The notes under the pieces are model-generated. The model had not been told where the DNA came from and did no database searches. It saw only the letters and a list, made by a program, of their open reading frames with translations. Positions 58,505 through 60,878 of a stretch of 60,878 bases of DNA are shown here, one piece after another. The stretch is from positions 1 through 60,878 of the forward strand of contig NZ_JAHLEB010000027.1 in NCBI RefSeq assembly GCF_018861735.1, read 5' to 3'. Source of the stretch: Clostridium lacusfryxellense. GTDB taxonomy: Bacteria; Bacillota; Clostridia; Clostridiales; Clostridiaceae. Numbering within the stretch: position 1 is the stretch's first letter; each line of letters begins with the position of its first letter. The translations under genes were made by a program, and so were the position numbers.

Positions 58505-59383
58505 TTGCGTAACAGAAGCATTTACTTGTTAATGATATTATCCACATTATTTTGGGCTGGTGCATTTATAGCTGGAAAACTTTCCGTGCCATTTATTCCG
58601 GTGTTTACTTTAACATTTTTAAGGTTTTCTATTGCAACTGTCGTTCTATATTTTGTAGTTAAAATCAAGGATAAATGTAATTATAAATTAATACAAAAAG
58701 ACATTCCTGTATTTTTATTTACAGGATTAATTGGAATATTTGGCTATCATGTTTTCTTTTTTACTGCATTAAAATTCACTACTGCTATAAATTCTTCATT
58801 AATTGGAGCAACTAATCCTATAATAACATCAATTTTATGTATTGTATTTTTAGGTGATAAACTAACTTATAAACGATTTATTGGAATAATTTTATCTTTT
58901 ACGGGTGTATTTTTGACAATAACTAATGCAAATTTTTCCACTATAACTAATCTTTCTTTAAATAAGGGTGACTTATTAATGCTTATTGCAGTTTTCATGT
59001 GGTCAGCATATGCAGTGTTTAGTAAAAAAGTTTCACATAAATTTTCCCCATTAATACTAACGTTTTATAGTTTTCTATTTTGTAGCATATTCCTAATTCC
59101 TTTTGTTATATTTGAACGTCCTTGGATCTTCATAAATCAACTTCCATACTACTCCATTTTGGCAGTTATATACATGAGTATATTCGCCTCTGTTATTGGA
59201 TACCTAGTACAGCAAATCTCCATAAAACAAATAGGGCCAGTAAAAACTTCAATTTTTATTAATTTGGTACCTATTTTCTCTATTATACTTTCAGTCACTA
59301 TACTAAGAGAAACTTTATCAATTATAAAAATTTTTACAACCTTACTAATAATTATTGGTGTATACATTTGTCAAAAGAATTGA
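58505..59383 (+). CDS. EamA/DMT family transporter
   Basis: 292 residues, ten helices in two EamA repeats. The first has LFWAGAFIAGKLSV near the start and ATNPIITSILCIVFLGDKLTYKRFIGIILSFTGV near 100. The second has MWSAYAVFSKK near 163 and NLVPIFSIILSVTILRETLS near 250. The family exports metabolites such as amino acids; substrate unknown. Start is TTG at 58505, with AAGGAG 8 bases upstream and no in-frame ATG nearby. Confidence 0.9.
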   Translation: MRNRSIYLLMILSTLFWAGAFIAGKLSVPFIPVFTLTFLRFSIATVVLYFVVKIKDKCNYKLIQKDIPVFLFTGLIGIFGYHVFFFTALKFTTAINSSLIGATNPIITSILCIVFLGDKLTYKRFIGIILSFTGVFLTITNANFSTITNLSLNKGDLLMLIAVFMWSAYAVFSKKVSHKFSPLILTFYSFLFCSIFLIPFVIFERPWIFINQLPYYSILAVIYMSIFASVIGYLVQQISIKQIGPVKTSIFINLVPIFSIILSVTILRETLSIIKIFTTLLIIIGVYICQKN

Positions 59384-59419
59384 TATATATAATAACAACA
59401 GTGCACTTATTGATTCACT

Positions 59420-60691
59420 TTAAGATATATAATTGTTATCATGATCTAATTTACTAACACCAAGCGCATGATTGGACCAAAGTGTGTCTACAACCATTTC
59501 TGATAGTGTTTCTTTGCACTCAACAATTAAAACAACTTCTGGTTCTTTTATACTTATTCTCATAGACAAATAACTTTTTAGATAAATATACTTTATAACA
59601 ACGCCTGAAGCTAATCCAAAAGCTAGACCAATTATACCCCACCAGACTGGCCCCCACTTTAATACAAACCCATAGATACTTCCAAACAGCATAAATATTG
59701 CACCTAAAATCGATGCCAAATCTATCAAACTTACACTATCAGAATGATGGATTGTATCTAACATTTTGAACTTCTCGTTTGCCTTGTCTACAGGAACAGC
59801 AAAAATATTTTCTTTTTGAACACCTTTCATTTGGATCGAAGTGATTGCTATTTCTAAATTAATTGAGTAATCAAAAGTAGATATAATATACATGTTATCA
59901 CCTCTATCTTCTCTTTTATTATATGGAATTTTAAAATTCTTATCTTGATAATTCTGTTTTAAAAATTTAGATTGCTCCCAGTCATACAAATTATTTTCTT
60001 CTACACAGTTAGCATACGCATCGTACATTGCATAAACATAAATAGATGGTATGTTTAAATACCATTGCCAATTAACAACAGACTTAGCCATATCCAATTT
60101 CCCCATTAATGTATACTGAATTGCCGGAAGAAGATGCGAAAAATATGCGACCACTATCCATGAAACAAGAAGGAAAACAGCTACAATAGTTCGATGTATA
60201 TATATTTGACCTGCTCCTGGGCTTAGTAATGACCATATTGCAGCAACCCAAGGTGTCCTTTTATCTAAAAAATTAATCTCCAGTGCTCCTATTTTAAATG
60301 GTTCTACCACTATATCCTCTTTGACTGCTAAAATAAAAACATTATTTATATCAACAGTAGCTCTATAACTATCATAAATAGCAAAAATATATGTTGGTAT
60401 ATAAAGTATCGCCCAATTAATATCTATAACATTTTTTGCCATCTCAATTTTTCCTGTTAATGAATATAATATTGCAAGGTTAACGTGTGCCTGGTAATTT
60501 ATAAATACCTCCCACAAAAACAAAAGGAACCCCGTTATATATTTCGATAATAGTAGATGTCCAAGTCCCGGAAAAGCTGCAGACCAGCACGAAATCACAT
60601 ACGGATTTCTTAAATGCAGAGTTGTTGTGCCAGATAAACTTACATATGCTCTTTTTCTGCGTGGTGTATTACCAAATTTATAATTATTCAT
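59420..60691 (-). CDS. Membrane protein with internal duplication and C-terminal glycine-zipper domain
   Basis: 423 residues, family not recognised. Two copies of an about 85-residue membrane module follow each other. Copy one runs from WSAAFPGLGHLLLSKY to IPTYIFAIYDSYRATVD; copy two runs from WSLLSPGAGQIYIHRT to IPSIYVYAMYDAYANCV. Both contain GK[IL][ED]MAK. The last 157 residues begin with a methionine that has its own strong SD (AGAGGTG, 59893). They hold a glycine-rich helix pair (FGSIYGFVLKWG, GLAFGLASG) and could be made separately. Start 60691 is used since AAGGGG lies 6 bases upstream. Confidence 0.75.
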   Translation of the reverse strand: MNNYKFGNTPRRKRAYVSLSGTTTLHLRNPYVISCWSAAFPGLGHLLLSKYITGFLLFLWEVFINYQAHVNLAILYSLTGKIEMAKNVIDINWAILYIPTYIFAIYDSYRATVDINNVFILAVKEDIVVEPFKIGALEINFLDKRTPWVAAIWSLLSPGAGQIYIHRTIVAVFLLVSWIVVAYFSHLLPAIQYTLMGKLDMAKSVVNWQWYLNIPSIYVYAMYDAYANCVEENNLYDWEQSKFLKQNYQDKNFKIPYNKREDRGDNMYIISTFDYSINLEIAITSIQMKGVQKENIFAVPVDKANEKFKMLDTIHHSDSVSLIDLASILGAIFMLFGSIYGFVLKWGPVWWGIIGLAFGLASGVVIKYIYLKSYLSMRISIKEPEVVLIVECKETLSEMVVDTLWSNHALGVSKLDHDNNYIS

Positions 60692-60770
60692 ACTAAACCC
60701 CTTATTAAATTCCAATTAAGCTAATTCAAACTAAAGTTAGTATTTCCTTTTATTTATTAAATAATGCAAA

Positions 60771-60878
60771 ATCGAGTAGGAGCTAAATAATTAATTTATT
60801 TAGCGACCTCTCACACCACCGTGCGTACCGTTCGGTACACGGCGGTTCAATAAGAATTACCTAATCATAAATTTTTCA
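60771..60878 (-). mobile_element. 3' end of a group II intron (domains V and VI), 5' part outside window
   Basis: On the minus strand, CCGCCGTGTACC-GAAC-GGTA-CG-CACGGTGG forms a domain-V hairpin with a two-base bulge, followed by GTGTGAGAGGTCG. A domain-VI stem, GCTAAATAA/TTATTTAGC, then leads into TCCTACTCGAT, the usual 3' terminus near 60771. The intron-encoded reverse transcriptase would lie to the right, outside the window. The intron ends about 80 bases upstream of the duplicated membrane protein gene, on the same strand. Confidence 0.8.

Overview
The window is low-GC Firmicute DNA and most resembles Clostridium sensu stricto. The grounds are very AT-rich intergenic sequence, strong AGGAGG-type ribosome binding sites, a single-chain pyruvate:ferredoxin oxidoreductase, an electron-bifurcating lactate dehydrogenase/Etf complex, a T-box leader, preQ1-I riboswitches and many methyl-accepting chemotaxis proteins. 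The species cannot be fixed from the sequence. No rRNA, tRNA, CRISPR array or prophage was seen. The only mobile-element trace is the 3' tail of a group II intron at the right edge.

Layout. (1) 1-8641, all on the minus strand, is a lactate-oxidation locus. It reads from right to left: a GntR/FCD regulator, EtfB, EtfA with an N-terminal ferredoxin module, a GlcD-type FAD lactate dehydrogenase, a lactate permease and PFOR (cut by the window edge). Together they would take up lactate, oxidise it to pyruvate with Etf-mediated electron confurcation, and convert pyruvate to acetyl-CoA. (2) 8.9-11.5 kb: a chemoreceptor and a peroxiredoxin. (3) 11.5-16.6 kb: arginine genes, with argB-argD-M20D deacylase divergent from argC. 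Two ARG boxes lie across the argB promoter. A GNAT acetyltransferase follows. (4) 16.6-21.5 kb: a small protein of unknown function, a SWIM-SNF2 helicase, and a G5/3D-domain cell-wall protein behind a long structured leader of unassigned class. (5) 21.6-23.8 kb: a Nat-type ABC exporter. (6) 23.8-30.1 kb: a queuosine region. One preQ1-I riboswitch controls queD-queE-folE-queC. A second, almost identical one controls a 2-hydroxyacyl-CoA-dehydratase-like iron-sulfur protein and its ATP-dependent activase. A DUF1846 gene lies between them.

(7) 30.1-39.3 kb: an assortment comprising a HAD nucleotidase, a double GNAT, a papain-like protein, an AraC regulator with a GH39-like tail, a MATE transporter, an S51 peptidase, and gltX under a T-box. 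(8) 39.3-47.3 kb: two Cache-type chemoreceptors flanking a heterodimeric ABC exporter. One receptor gene has its stop-codon region multiplied as a 20-bp tandem repeat. (9) 47.4-51.3 kb: a second SNF2 helicase whose SWIM domain is a separate gene. (10) 51.5-60.7 kb: CheV; a cation/proton antiporter with a PII-like partner behind another structured leader; an alanine-dehydrogenase/PNT-like protein; a deacetylase-like gene behind a consensus promoter with palindromes; a small helical protein; MATE and EamA transporters; and a membrane protein with a clear internal duplication.

The most interesting lead is the preQ1-riboswitch-controlled dehydratase/activase pair at 23.8-25.7 kb. It looks like an ATP-driven low-potential reductase placed under queuosine-pathway control.
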